Below are positions 11,990-22,664 of a stretch of 64,000 nt of DNA, one piece after another. The position numbers and the translations under genes were made by a program. Under the pieces are notes generated by a model that saw nothing but the letters and a program-made list of their open reading frames with translations, did no database searches and was not told the origin of the DNA. The stretch comes from Mimachlamys varia (Eukaryota; Mollusca; Bivalvia; Pectinida; Pectinidae), in contig OX392534.1 of the NCBI GenBank assembly GCA_947623455.1, positions 5,280,001 through 5,344,000 on the forward strand. Reading direction: 5' to 3'. Positions within the stretch are counted from its first letter, which is position 1. Each line of letters opens with the position of its first letter.

Positions 11990-12621
11990 CGCATGTATAT
12001 ATATGGGTCCATTAAATTAATTTGAACAATCAATAAACACTATATTTATGAAAGAATCAAAATAATGTTATTTCAATGACGATTTCAGATTATCTCCCGA
12101 CCCTCATATTACGGTACGTCCCTTAATTTCATTGTATAATACATTTTGAATCATTAATCAATCAGACGTACATATTACTATTATATATAGAGAGACATAG
12201 GACCCAATTTCTTGTGTTCCCGTTGTGACGTCACCAATACGTGTGCACAACTTTTAGCGGTTCGCGGTGCGCTTAATTAGCGTGTGGCAAAACAGGTAAA
12301 AAACCAAACTTCAACCTGTCGTAACTTTAGTTTAAACAATATTTATTTGAGAATAAGTAATACAGTACAATAAATCAAAAGTATACAAGAGGATTTGGTA
12401 ACAAGCTTAGAGCTTATGTAAAACCATCTCCTTATTAATGATAGACATGGATATAAAGTAGAGAGAACATGGGAATGCTGCCGTTAAACAATAATGTTGC
12501 CGTCCGAGTACTGTTCATGTTTTCATAATTACATATAATTAAATATACAACACACAATAAAAGACTAATGTAATAAAGTTACGTTATAGGTACCATGTAT
12601 TTTACATATGAGAAAACGACT

Positions 12622-12864
12622 GATCTAAGTAAATACTGTGTAATCACTTAAGCACTTTGTAAGCTTTGACTAAGCATATCTATATAGATATATGTAAAAA
12701 TAAAAAAAAGACACGGACATGTATATATATTGTGAGACGTAAAGGTACATACATACATTATGATCCGAGTAGATACTATGTAATCACGGAAGTACTTTTT
12801 AAGATTTGACTTGGCATAACTATATATACATAGTATATATATTGTAAGACATAACAATACACAT
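12622..12864. repeat. Diverged two-copy tandem duplication, about 140 bp
   Basis: The segment starting GATCTAAGTAAATACTGTG at 12622 recurs, diverged, as GATCCGAGTAGATACTATG at 12762. Both continue through TAATCAC, an AAG-rich stretch, TTTGACT, GGCATA or AGCATA, and a TATATATATTGT(G/A)AGAC tail. The second copy runs into the tetranucleotide array. It could belong to the 3' end of the LINE or to older sequence. Confidence 0.75.
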
Positions 12865-12880
12865 GTTCGAGAAATGCGAT

Positions 12881-13054
12881 ACATACATACATACATACAT
12901 ACATACATACATACATACATACATACATACATACATACATACATACATACATACATACATACATACATACATACATACATACATACATACATACATACAT
13001 ACATACATACACACCTACATACACACATACACACATACACACATATATACATAC
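12881..13054. repeat. (ACAT)n microsatellite
   Basis: A pure ACAT repeat of about 130 bp (around 32 units) runs to about 13010, followed by an impure ACAC/ACAT tail to 13054. It lies directly 3' of the stop codon of the - strand LINE ORF, where CR1-like elements end in short tandem repeats. Open frames here (YVCM or THIHTYI repeats) are products of periodicity. Confidence 0.97.
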
Positions 13055-13066
13055 AATATGACTTGA

Positions 13067-16000
13067 TTACACAAAACGCTCACTCTTCATTATAAATTCT
13101 TGTACTGCCAATATAATTTCCTCGTTGTTTTGAACTGTAAGGTCTGGACTTCCCCAGAGTAAACAAGCCGTATCTAAGTCATAGTTTAATGTATATATAT
13201 ATTGTTCTCTTATATCTGTATACTTTTCACATGCAAATAAGAAATGGAAGTTGTCTTCGATGTATCCACATGAACAAAAAGGATCATCATTAAGATTTTT
13301 TTCAAAAAGATGTGCTTTTAAGCTACTACATTGTAATCGGAGTCTGGTGTGATAAATTTGGGCTTTACGGTTTCCACAGGATAGATAACTTGGCAATTTA
13401 TTTCTGTCTCTATCAAGATATTTTTTTAGGACTGACATGGATGCATTTTCTCTAATGGTGGAGGGTAAGTTGTTCCATAGATGAATAGTGGTTGGAAGGA
13501 ATGAGTTTTTGTAGGAACTGGTATTAGTTTTGATGATGGATAATTGGTTTGATTGTCTAGTTCTTTGGCTATGTATTTCAGAATTTCTTCTTGGAAGTAA
13601 GTTAGAAAGGGAAGGAGGAGTGTGATTATGAACCATGTTATGAAGCTTAATTATCTTATGTTTTTCCCTACGTTCTGCTAGTGTGTCCCAACATGTATCT
13701 TTATATAATAGTTCACTACTTACCAGTTTTGTTGCTCCCGTAACTATTCTTGCAGATTCTTTGTGGATTAATTCTAGTTTATTTATAAGAAAAGCTGGTA
13801 AAGAATCCCATACAACGTCGGCGTATTCGAGTATAGGCATTATATATGAGAAATATATACGTTCCAAGGTATTTCGGTCAAGAAGGAATTTAAGTTTGCG
13901 GAGGACTGCTAGCCTTTTTGATACTTTAGAAATAATACAATCTACATGGTTAGTCCAACTTAATTCAGAGTTGAAATATACACCTAGGTGTTTGTGTAAT
14001 AAAACTTGTTTTATATTCGTATTGTCCATACTTAGTTGTGGAAGATTACATTTTGAAATTTTCTTACTGACTAATAACGACTCCGTTTTATTTGTATTAA
14101 ACGTAACTAACCATTGAGTGGCCCATGTATGAATTTTGAAAAGATCGTTATTTATAATATTGGCTGAATTAATTGCATTATCTATTACGAGATAAAGAGT
14201 AGTGTCATCAGCGAATAATTTGATAATGCTGCTAATATCCGAAATTATATCATTTATGAATATCAAAAACAACAGGGGCCCTAATATAGAGCCCTGAGGA
14301 ACGCCAGATTTAATAGTACTGTAGTTTGAAAATTCACCATTTACCACAACTCGTTGTTTCCTATCAGAAAAATAACTTTTGAACCACCCTAAAATATTTC
14401 CCTCAAAGCCTGCTTTCTGTAATTTATAGAGAAGACCCTTGTGCCAGACGCGATCGAACGCCTTACTTATGTCAAGAAACACAACCTGTACCTCCTTGCC
14501 ACAATCTAAAGCTTTACCAATGTCATTTGTGATAATCAATAGTTGATTAATAGCAGAATCGCCACATCTAAAACCTGACTGGTGCTCAGTAAAAAAAGAA
14601 GAATCACGAAAAAAATTATGAACATGTTTAAAAATGCACCTTTCCATAACTTTGCCTATTATACTTATTAATGAAATAGGACGATAATTGGAAACAGCAC
14701 TTGGATCGTCTTTTTTAAATATTGGGATAACATTCGCATTTTTCCATATTGCAGGGTAATATTGATTATGTAACGATTTGTTAAAAAGATTACAAAGAGG
14801 CCCTATTAATTGTCTTTTCCCTTCTTTTATAAGTTTACCACTAATCTTATCTGGTCCCGAGGCTTTAGAAGCATCTATAATATCAATGGCGTCAGTCACG
14901 TCTTGATCTGTAATATTTATATTATCAAGCATTCTGGTGTTGGTGTCACTGATAATTGGTAGGTTGTGATGTGAATCATCAAGTACAGTCTGCTGGACAA
15001 AATAGTTATTAAGTACATTGGCTTTTTCTTTATCATTTGTGTATTCTATGCCATTGTAAATCAGTGTAGGTATGTCGGTTGATTTGCATGAAAACTGTGT
15101 AAGAGAGTTCAACATTTTCCACCATTTTTTAGACGAACTAGACGTAAATTGAAGATTAGAAGACATTTTTTTGTAAAAATTATTTTTTGCATTGCGGATA
15201 GCACCAACACAAGTATTTCTTATTTTTCTGAAGGTTTCCCAATGTAGGGGGTTTTGTGTGTGTTTAGCTTTAGCATGGATTCTTTTCCTATTTCTAATTA
15301 ATCTGCGGATACTATTGTGCATCCAAGGGGGATCGCTCTTTCGTAATGTAATTATTTTATTTGGTATGGTGTCTGAGGCTATTTTTAAAATCGTCGTTGA
15401 AAGAAAATCTGCAGTATTATCAACTGATAGTGCTTCTGTATCGTTCCATGTGACAATATTTAATTTATCCCGATAATCACTAAAATCACAATCTTTATAT
15501 AACCATATACGTCGTTTAGTGCATTTATTATTTGGTGAACGTTTCAATTTCAAATAAGCATATATAGGACAATGGTATCTAAGATTACTATAGAGAAAAG
15601 GATCACCTACGTTAGCATATTCTACAATATTGTCATTATTAACAAGGATGACATCAAGTAAAGTACTCGAGGTTTCAGTAAAATGTGTTGGCTCAGTAAT
15701 TAACTGCTTTAAGTCAAATTGGTGCATGACATTTTTAAGGGGACAGTTACTCGTTATTAACATATTGTCATTCAAATCTCCAGTAATCAGGATGTTTGTA
15801 ATACCTGTATTAAATGCAAGTTCTATAGAAAAGTGGATCATGTTCCAGTAGTAGTCGTTAGTGTTTGGTGCACGATAAAAAGTACCAAGTAACATTTTCT
15901 GTGATTTCAATTTTAATTCCAGCCACACACTTTCAATATTCCTAATCTCGAGATCTTTACGCCGTTTTACTATTATTTTTTTCCGAACATAAACCGCCAC

Positions 16001-16414
16001 ACCGCCTCCAACTCTATCTGGTCTACTATGACAAAAAGGTGGATAAAAATCGTCGTGAATTAAATCGTTTAACGTCTCGTTAATGGGATTTAACCACGTT
16101 TCAGTGAATGCCAGCACGTCATACATATTAAGTTCCGTAAAAAGCACGTCAATTTTTGGTAAAATGCTCTGTACGTTATAATGTACAAGACTTATATGTT
16201 CATCAGCTGTAATCGGACCGGGATTACTTTCGACATCGCCACATTGTACAAGGAGACCGTACAGAAGTAAGAGGATGTCTAATAATAAAACAGAAATAAG
16301 TAAGACATACCGATATGTACGTAATTCAGTGACATGTGCTTTGTTTGAATCTTTTATGATTACTCCATTGATACTTTGTAACCGCTCGGCCGATTTCGAT
16401 GCGGTTTTCGACAA
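13067..16414 (-). CDS. Non-LTR retrotransposon endonuclease/reverse transcriptase, 1115 aa, intact
   Basis: Encodes the replication enzyme of a Jockey/CR1-like LINE, which nicks target DNA and primes reverse transcription there. Residues 36-56 are strongly hydrophobic and are followed by GDVESNPGP (59-67), a 2A-type skipping motif. The AP-endonuclease-like domain spans about 75-290, with candidate catalytic residues N80, E105 (FTETWL), Y180, D213/N215 (GDLND), D254 and H281. The RT domain spans about 555-800: NYRPISLISIIGKVMER (576 on), motif A FLDISKAFD (D648), SGVPQGSILGP (703 on) and the catalytic FADD (734-737). The C-terminus has CSC-x7-H-x4-C (1047-1062), a zinc-knuckle-like motif. No stop or frameshift interrupts it, so activity is possible. 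ATG at 16414 is the first Met of the open frame; no other Met precedes the 2A motif. Confidence 0.93.
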   Translation of the reverse strand: MSKTASKSAERLQSINGVIIKDSNKAHVTELRTYRYVLLISVLLLDILLLLYGLLVQCGDVESNPGPITADEHISLVHYNVQSILPKIDVLFTELNMYDVLAFTETWLNPINETLNDLIHDDFYPPFCHSRPDRVGGGVAVYVRKKIIVKRRKDLEIRNIESVWLELKLKSQKMLLGTFYRAPNTNDYYWNMIHFSIELAFNTGITNILITGDLNDNMLITSNCPLKNVMHQFDLKQLITEPTHFTETSSTLLDVILVNNDNIVEYANVGDPFLYSNLRYHCPIYAYLKLKRSPNNKCTKRRIWLYKDCDFSDYRDKLNIVTWNDTEALSVDNTADFLSTTILKIASDTIPNKIITLRKSDPPWMHNSIRRLIRNRKRIHAKAKHTQNPLHWETFRKIRNTCVGAIRNAKNNFYKKMSSNLQFTSSSSKKWWKMLNSLTQFSCKSTDIPTLIYNGIEYTNDKEKANVLNNYFVQQTVLDDSHHNLPIISDTNTRMLDNINITDQDVTDAIDIIDASKASGPDKISGKLIKEGKRQLIGPLCNLFNKSLHNQYYPAIWKNANVIPIFKKDDPSAVSNYRPISLISIIGKVMERCIFKHVHNFFRDSSFFTEHQSGFRCGDSAINQLLIITNDIGKALDCGKEVQVVFLDISKAFDRVWHKGLLYKLQKAGFEGNILGWFKSYFSDRKQRVVVNGEFSNYSTIKSGVPQGSILGPLLFLIFINDIISDISSIIKLFADDTTLYLVIDNAINSANIINNDLFKIHTWATQWLVTFNTNKTESLLVSKKISKCNLPQLSMDNTNIKQVLLHKHLGVYFNSELSWTNHVDCIISKVSKRLAVLRKLKFLLDRNTLERIYFSYIMPILEYADVVWDSLPAFLINKLELIHKESARIVTGATKLVSSELLYKDTCWDTLAERREKHKIIKLHNMVHNHTPPSLSNLLPRRNSEIHSQRTRQSNQLSIIKTNTSSYKNSFLPTTIHLWNNLPSTIRENASMSVLKKYLDRDRNKLPSYLSCGNRKAQIYHTRLRLQCSSLKAHLFEKNLNDDPFCSCGYIEDNFHFLFACEKYTDIREQYIYTLNYDLDTACLLWGSPDLTVQNNEEIILAVQEFIMKSERFV
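16214..16240 (-). other. 2A-type ribosome-skipping motif (GDVESNPGP) in LINE ORF
   Basis: Residues 59-67 of the LINE protein read GDVESNPGP, matching the D-V/I-E-x-N-P-G-P core at which ribosomes skip a peptide bond between the last Gly and Pro. If active, the ORF yields a 66-residue leader with a hydrophobic segment and a separate endonuclease/RT starting with Pro67. Such motifs are known near the N-terminus of some APE-type LINE proteins in molluscs, echinoderms and lancelets. Function here is inferred from the motif only. Confidence 0.85.
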
Positions 16415-16457
16415 TGTATTAAAGCCGATACAACGAGTCTGATCATTTCAGTTTCTA

Positions 16458-16480
16458 TTTGCACTACAGTTACTCTTTAA
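16458..16480. repeat. Right arm of the 23-bp perfect inverted repeat (partner 9703-9725)
   Basis: Exact reverse complement of 9703-9725, located 44 bp upstream of the LINE start codon. See the left-arm entry for interpretation. Confidence 0.75.
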
Positions 16481-18670
16481 CGTAGAAAATATAAAAGAAC
16501 TGCAGTGCTCTCCGAGTAATTATATTTAAATGAAGCTATATTGAATGAAAAAATTGGTAACTAAAACAATTGTATAATATGATTTACATACACCATGCTG
16601 TAACATTTTGTATCATGATTGTGTTGAGTGATTGGCCGTTAAACCAAAAGTACTAGTTATGATTTAAATTGAAACACAGATATATACATACCCAGTATGC
16701 ATACATCTCAACAATTATTTAAATTTTTATTTATATGTATTTATGATATTCTTTACGTATACATTAAATTTGGATTTTTCATCTTATGCATTCATATGTG
16801 GTACACGTAATACTATCTAAATATCACTTAAGATTTTTAAAAATTCACTCACTTCATTCTTATTAACATATAGCTATTCATATTTCCTTATAATAAAGTA
16901 TGACACTTTCATATATAGATGTACTACATGTACGTACTAATTTTTATACTTTATTTTGGTTCCAGAGTTATGGCCAAATTTAATTTGAAAATTTCCGTAA
17001 AACAGTACATTGTAGAATCAACATTGCTTGACACCGAAAGAGATTTCTTAAAAATTACCAGAAAGTACTTATTGGTTCTTAGAGGGGTATTGATGATCTA
17101 TTGATATATACATCTAGTTTAAAAATCATTATGCACCTCATCTTACTGAAATGTAGTATTACTTTTCTTTATTGTTCACTACACATTTTTATACATCGTA
17201 TATCTCACCCAAAAATATTGTATTTATTCTTTATATTGAACAAAATTCCGTTCAAGTAGTATTTTCATTTTTTGGTAGAATACCGTTCATTAAATATAAC
17301 TCTCTTCATATCTACTATTATATAAAATTGTTTCAAAGGAAGCGCATAATTAGACATTATAAATCTTTGTATCTGTATGTTCATGATTCTGAAATACTGC
17401 GATATATTCTCATAAAGGATTCTTTATTTAATAAAAAAAATATAATGTTTAAAAGTCATTTGACATTTGAGTAATTGAGGTTAAATTTTATAATTAAGAA
17501 GTGCCAATGTATTAATTGTTGAAATGTGTATCCTAGGCGGTTATCTACAATGTAGCAGGATTTTAATTCCTTCTACCTGTTTAGCTTTCTAACTTAAATA
17601 CAATAATTTATGAATATAACAAATAATTAATTGTTAATTATTAAGTATACAGTGTAAAAGTGACGTTTCCTTTATATACTTTAATAAAATATTCATTATA
17701 AACATCTACAAACGTGGTGCTGGAATTTATTGCAAAGATACTATAATTTACATTTTAATCACAATGGATATACAGCTATTCTATAATGATATCTATTTAT
17801 ACCTTATAACACCACCTACATCACTATGAAATAGTTCTTCCAAAATAATGACCTTATATGACTTGTTTCACCGTATTTAATCATAACAGAGTAATATCTT
17901 TAATATATATACTTTTATAATAGCTGTCTTTTGCAAATATAGCTGATGAAAATCGTATATGATATGTAAATTTGGTTAAATATTGATGAAATGAGATGAA
18001 TTCAAAGTTTGTGTAAAATACAGGTAAAAACCGTGTAATGTGGGAGAACAAAGGTGAAAGGTTATGTGGGAGAACAAAGGTAAAATCCAGGTAAGGTATA
18101 TATGACTATCATAACTGTCACAACATACCTGCCCCTATGTTATTTTTAAAAAGTGGGAGAAAGGAGAACACACCGCCAAAACGGCATTAGGTGTGATGAC
18201 AGAAATGTATGTTACATCTGTAGGTGAGACAAGGTTTTTTTCAAATGTATGCAGCCTAGATGAGATTAAACATTTAAAGCTACCTACCTACCTATCAAAT
18301 ATCACGACTCTAGGCTTCAATTTTTTTTTAAATTCTATAGCATGTAGGTTTGGATGACGGGTGTAAATCACTTCCCCATTTCTAAAAAATGGTTAATATC
18401 ACATTCCACAGTATATTGAGCATTCCATATATAGCTCATGCCACATCCATTTGATACACGTTTGATAAAGCTTATATATGCAACAAACTTATTATCAACA
18501 AAATGCTTATGACATAATCGCATTTATACAATAGTGTGTTCATTTTACTGTCTTTGGAATGAGACAATTGCGACCAATATGTTATTAATCTTGTTTTGAC
18601 TGTTATTTCAAGAGGACCTAATTCCCCGCATACCGTATAGCTACAGTTGAGTGTAGACTTAAGGTTACAC
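16481..18670. other. AT-rich region, no gene seen
   Basis: Open frames of 60-100 codons (for example 17172-17474) are of the kind expected by chance in AT-rich DNA, with no recognisable protein signature. Two close direct copies of GTGGGAGAACAAAGGT lie near 18040 and 18066. Nothing else is recognised. Confidence 0.6.
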
Positions 18671-18673
18671 CCA

Positions 18674-18786
18674 AGTGCACTCCGAGTGCACTCCTTTTGG
18701 ACTTGGAGTGCACTCCATTTGGAGTCCAGGTAAACTTGGAGTGCACTCCGTTTGGACTCCATATGAACTTGTGTCTACCTGGAGTC
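18674..18786. repeat. Short tandem repeat built on GGAGTGCACTCC
   Basis: GTGCACTCC recurs at about 18674, 18684, 18707 and 18739 within diverged units of roughly 32 bp that also carry TTTGGAGTCC or TTTGGACTCC. The core GAGTGCACTC is itself palindromic, so each copy could form a small hairpin. Confidence 0.75.
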
Positions 18787-20525
18787 CTATTTTTAAAGAC
18801 ATGAAATTCAATTCTACTTGGGGTCACATTCAAATTACATAAAACACCATATATGTTGTTCTGTTTATAAAAGATAAAAGATAGATATTAGAATCAACAT
18901 TAAATTTTGTTGTTTCGTGTACAGTACAAGGAATAAATATCTGGACCAAGTCCTATTACATAACTTTATAACACACTTGTGTTGTGAACACATTGAACCA
19001 ATTAACCTACATGTATATAACGATGAATAAAAGACAGTATAATATCAAGTTTTTATGAAAGTTAATTGCATAATATTTAAAATGACACTGATATTTGTAT
19101 AGAAACAAAAATAAATAAAACATTTTTTATTGTGCATCTGAATGTCAAAAAAGTTTTTTGTGTATATGTCCATGTATATGCTATTATTTATCCATTTAAA
19201 TATTGTAATTAAACAAGTATTGATGAAACTTATTTCATTTTCAATGAATGAAAAAGTATGTTATTTCATGTATGTTAGCTTTTTTAATTTAACATTTTTA
19301 CATCAAAGGAAACAATTATTGTAATGAAGAAAGGTTTAACTTCAACTTCTATTAAGATCAGTTTAGCTTATATGATTAGGCTTAAAACCACTACACTAAC
19401 TACACTTTTAATATATTTATATGGTAGATTGTACCCACACTACAGTATGCGTAAATATAAGGTCGTGTACTACCCAATATAAGTGTCAATTATCTGTAGT
19501 GGCCATGCATGGCTGACCCTGGTCTATCACACCTGAGATGTGTTCCAGGTGAGTGATCATGACTTGATAGCCAAGTACTAATACGTATACAGGCACTGCT
19601 GGTGGGGACACCAACTCTGCTTATAAAAAAAGTTTACTTTGGTGGTCAGTTGTGATAGGGACTTTCCCGAACACCAACCTGGATACCGGGTTTGCAGTCC
19701 GTGTAATGATGAAAAATCTTAAAGTATGACTTTGACCACAGAATTACACTGTATAGATCTCAAGTTTTGTCGGTGCTTTGACATTCATGTTATTTTATAG
19801 CTACGTATACATGTATCATGCATTCAGAATAAAATCAGCTTTACTCATATATATATATAATGTAACTTTAATTATATCCAAGTACCATCAGAGACTTAGA
19901 TATCAGAGCTCTAATGTAATTCCGAAGTACCAAATATATATATATGGACCTTTAATTCTCTCATGATTTAGTAATTGTATGCTCCTGTGTTCCATCTTTC
20001 TGTCATAATTTCGTTTCTGCTAATTAATTCCTCCATGGATAGAGATATTGAAACTTAACCTTGGTAATATATGTAGTTGTATGAGGATATAAGACGCAAA
20101 TCAGTTTCTGGCTATTAGTAAACTTAAACTAAAATAACATGTGTTGGCATTGGAGAGCCTTGTCTCAGACCAGTGTATATTTTATTTACTTGTATGGCAT
20201 TTCAGCACCAACAGTGTTTTGACTGAAGATAGTGTCACACATTACATCACATGTTACAAATACAAGTATGAATAAAAATTTACAATAATGAAGACCATAA
20301 AGTTATAGACTTTTAAATTGATGAAAAGCCTTGTCATATTGGTATGAAACTAATATGTGTCAATATCTGTTATAATTATAGTGGCAATTAAACTGACATT
20401 TCTAAATATTAGAAACTAATAAAACATGTTCCATATAAATCAAATAATACCTGATATTCCAGAGAATTGATATATTGCATAATGTAATGTATGTTGACCA
20501 GTTTTAGATCAATCAGAATTAAACC
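18787..20525. other. AT-rich region, no gene seen
   Basis: No recognisable protein, RNA or transposon signature. Short open frames (about 60 codons) at 19142 and 19778 look like chance. Confidence 0.6.
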
Positions 20526-20595
20526 ATGTACCGTTTGTGGTATGTGTTAGCATTTACTTTTGTCTTGGCGATCATATTATCTATTATAATATTAT
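20526..20595 (+). CDS. Possible first coding exon: short tail plus signal-anchor segment
   Basis: An ATG in good initiation context (AAACCATGT) opens MYRLWYVLAFTFVLAIILSI followed by further hydrophobic residues. This is a five-residue cytoplasmic tail and an uninterrupted membrane segment, the N-terminal architecture of type II Golgi enzymes such as the glycosyltransferase downstream. A possible donor, T|GTATGTGT, follows at 20596, and an in-frame stop lies just beyond (20607). Read as a free ORF it is only 27 residues. The link to the exon at 34820 is speculation based on orientation, compatible phase and topology; a stem-encoding exon would still be needed between them. Hydrophobic frames also arise easily in AT-rich DNA. 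Confidence 0.22.
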
Positions 20596-20609
20596 GTATG
20601 TGTTTGTAA

Positions 20610-21514
20610 TTTAGGTTTCAAGTTCATAGAAGATACAAGGTCTGATGTCTTCCCATATTATATAATTTAGTCCATATAGGTTTCGCAGTCTATGATTATC
20701 AGAGTTCTGCTTAATTATAACAGGAATGGTTTTGCTGACGGCTACATAACTGCAGATACCAGCAACACCATAGTAAGAGGTTTTGGAAAATGTCCCACTC
20801 AGCCAATATTATATATATCCTTGTATTTTAGTAAATAGGACACAGATACATGGTGAGAGCAATGCATGGGTACTAATTACAGATAAGGCTAAAGTATAGC
20901 CTGTTTTTGAAAAGTAACTATAATTCTCAGGTAACAGCTCACCTGTGAAATTCTTCATCGTATTTAATTTATTCCCTTTACAATGTTTATGAAAACATTT
21001 TTCATTTTTTAAAGTAAAAAATATTTTCTATTGATTTTGGGCTAAGTTTAACTTGAAATAGATGAACAGGTAATTATTAGACTTGTAAATATTGAAAAAG
21101 ACTATACTGAGATTACTCGGTTTTGTCCAGGTAAAAATACAGGTAATATGAACTCTGGGTCTAGACTGTCAGCAGCATGTACCTGCAATCATACATAAAG
21201 GTTTTACAGGTATAAGGTGTGATGACCTGTTCCCAACTAACAATCAGGGGCCCCGGGGTTATTATCTCCAGATCTTCACACCTTGTATCAGACCTGATAC
21301 AGGTAAATTTTCACCAGGAGGGGTTGAGGCCTGAGGGGCAAATCAAAATGCAAGGAATGTTTAAGATATTTAATTTAATGTTTGTAGATTCATTAAAAAG
21401 CTTGAAAAACTATTGTCATAATTACTTATGACATATATCGGATTGTGTTTCCTCATATTTCTACAATATAACAATTGAGTATATTTTGATTATACAACTG
21501 TTGATTATTCCGAT
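20610..21514. other. AT-rich region, no gene seen
   Basis: No recognisable coding, RNA or mobile-element signature. A short GC-rich patch (GGGGCCCCGGGG) lies near 21247. Confidence 0.6.
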
Positions 21515-21738
21515 GTTGTGTAGTTACCATAGTAGTCAATCATTGTATAGCTACAGTAATAGTCAACTGTTGTATACGTACAAACATATTCAGTTATTTT
21601 ATAGTTATAAAAATATTCGACTGTTGTATACATGAAGTTACAAAAATATTCGGCTGTTGTTTAGTTACAAAAATGTCCAGTTGTTGTATAGTTACAATAG
21701 TACATTGTAGTCAATCATTGTATAGTTACACTAATTTG
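21515..21738. repeat. Diverged tandem repeat, about 32-38 bp unit, six or seven copies
   Basis: Units share GTTGTATAGTTACAA followed by TA(G/T)TC(A/G)A. Recognisable copies lie near 21515, 21552, 21588, 21623, 21660 and 21685. The copies are clearly diverged, indicating an old array. Confidence 0.75.
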
Positions 21739-21810
21739 ACCTCTTGTTACACACGTAGGTGTGTCCAGAGTGACCAATAAAACCTTGAAACTACCTCTAT
21801 CTCCTCATTA

Positions 21811-22610
21811 TTAAGGAAGGGTATTTCTATTGCTTCTACGTCCTTTACTAAATACCATACATTTAGTCTTACTGATATTGACATTTAATTTCCATTGTTT
21901 GCAATATTCACTGAATATATTTAATTGCAATCGTAAATCAGCTGGACAGTTAGAGAAGAGAAGTGTATCATCAGTATATAGCAGGGCAAACAGTTTAATA
22001 TAAATATGTAAATAATTTTCTAATTTGTCACTAAAGGTTGTCAACCCCTGAACATTAGTTTAAACCATATATTCCTCAATATCGTTCAAATACAAACTAA
22101 ATAAAAAAGGAGATAGGTTTTCACCTTGCTGTAAACCATTTTCACAAGGGAAGTAATTAAAAGATTCACCATTAAAAGATATATTTGACTTGGTGCCTTG
22201 ATACATGTTATGAATAGCATGAATAAGCATTTCCATTTAATTCCACTAGTAAGCATTTTGTTCCATAATCCATTGCGCCACACCTTATCGAAAGCTTTTT
22301 CGAAGTCAATACATACACAGTATAATTTACTTTTCATTGTCTTGTTGATTGTACTAAGGATATAAGTATAAAAATGTTATCAATAGTTAAATAATTTTTA
22401 CGAAAACCAGTCTGGTTTTCTTGTATCAAGCTAATATCTTTGGAGTATTTTTGTAATCTCTCATTTAATATACTAGTAAACATCTTCCCAAAACAGCTAA
22501 CAATTGTAATTTTAGTATCATTAGGTGAGCCCTTGTTTTTAAAAACAGGAACGTTGGAGCCAGTAAGCCAATTTATGGAAAATTTCCAATCAATGCAATA
22601 TAGGTATGTA
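21811..22610 (-). pseudogene. LINE reverse transcriptase fragment, truncated and frameshifted
   Basis: Three - strand pieces follow RT order. The first, from about 22600, reads GSNVPVFKNKGSPNDTK, ITIVSCFGKMFTSILNERL and ENQTGFRKNYLTIDNIFIL. The second (22337-22086) has CIDFEKAFDKVWRNGLW, motif A. The third (22044-21811) has LLYTDDTLLFSN, the catalytic loop (usually YADD; here YTDD), then CKQWKLNVNISKTKCMVFSKGR. Frames change between the pieces, and a stop or shift interrupts each junction. There is no endonuclease upstream, and the fragment ends next to a MITE-like element. It is a different family from the other two LINEs in the window. Confidence 0.85.
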
Positions 22611-22664
22611 ATAAAAACAAAAGACATGCAAATTAGTTGTGTAATTGTGGTAACATTATTGTGC
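22606..22664. repeat. Dispersed repeat, copy 1 (partner 26304-26348)
   Basis: ATGTAATAAAAACAAAAG followed by a CATGCAA block and ACATTATTGTG(C/A)CGTCAC-like sequence. The same order, with a shorter middle, occurs at 26304-26348. Copy 1 abuts the MITE at 22660. Confidence 0.6.

Larger units (their letters stand above)
9621..12880. other. Non-coding AT-rich region with inverted repeats, no gene seen
   Basis: No convincing open frame or RNA gene. It holds several inverted-repeat structures listed separately, a C-run near 11711-11724, and two GTGACGTCAC sites in opposite orientation (9891-9905 and 12220-12234, sharing 15 bp as inverted copies). It may largely consist of one or more non-autonomous DNA transposons. 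Confidence 0.55.
12881..16457 (-). mobile_element. Jockey/CR1-like non-LTR retrotransposon with intact ORF
   Basis: The element reads on the - strand: short 5' leader, one long endonuclease/RT ORF (16414-13067), a 3' UTR of about 12 nt, and a TATG-type tetranucleotide tail. There is no room for a separate ORF1 between the ORF start and the inverted-repeat arm at 16458. The uninterrupted 1115 codons suggest a recent insertion. Target-site duplications were not identified, and the 3' boundary is uncertain: if the flanking 23-bp arms once belonged to one element, about 4.06 kb was inserted and the LINE may extend left to about 12.4 kb. Clade is judged from motif style only. Confidence 0.8.

Noticed and set aside
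12648..13095. Open frames encoding YVCM or THIHTYI repeats
   Set aside because: Pure products of the (ACAT)n microsatellite in all frames.
13683..15851. + strand frames of 70-144 codons
   Set aside because: Antisense shadows of the LINE ORF, with no protein signature of their own.
16919..19966. Several + strand frames of 60-100 codons rich in Ile, Tyr, Phe and Leu
   Set aside because: Composition follows local AT content, and there are no splice signals or family motifs to support them.
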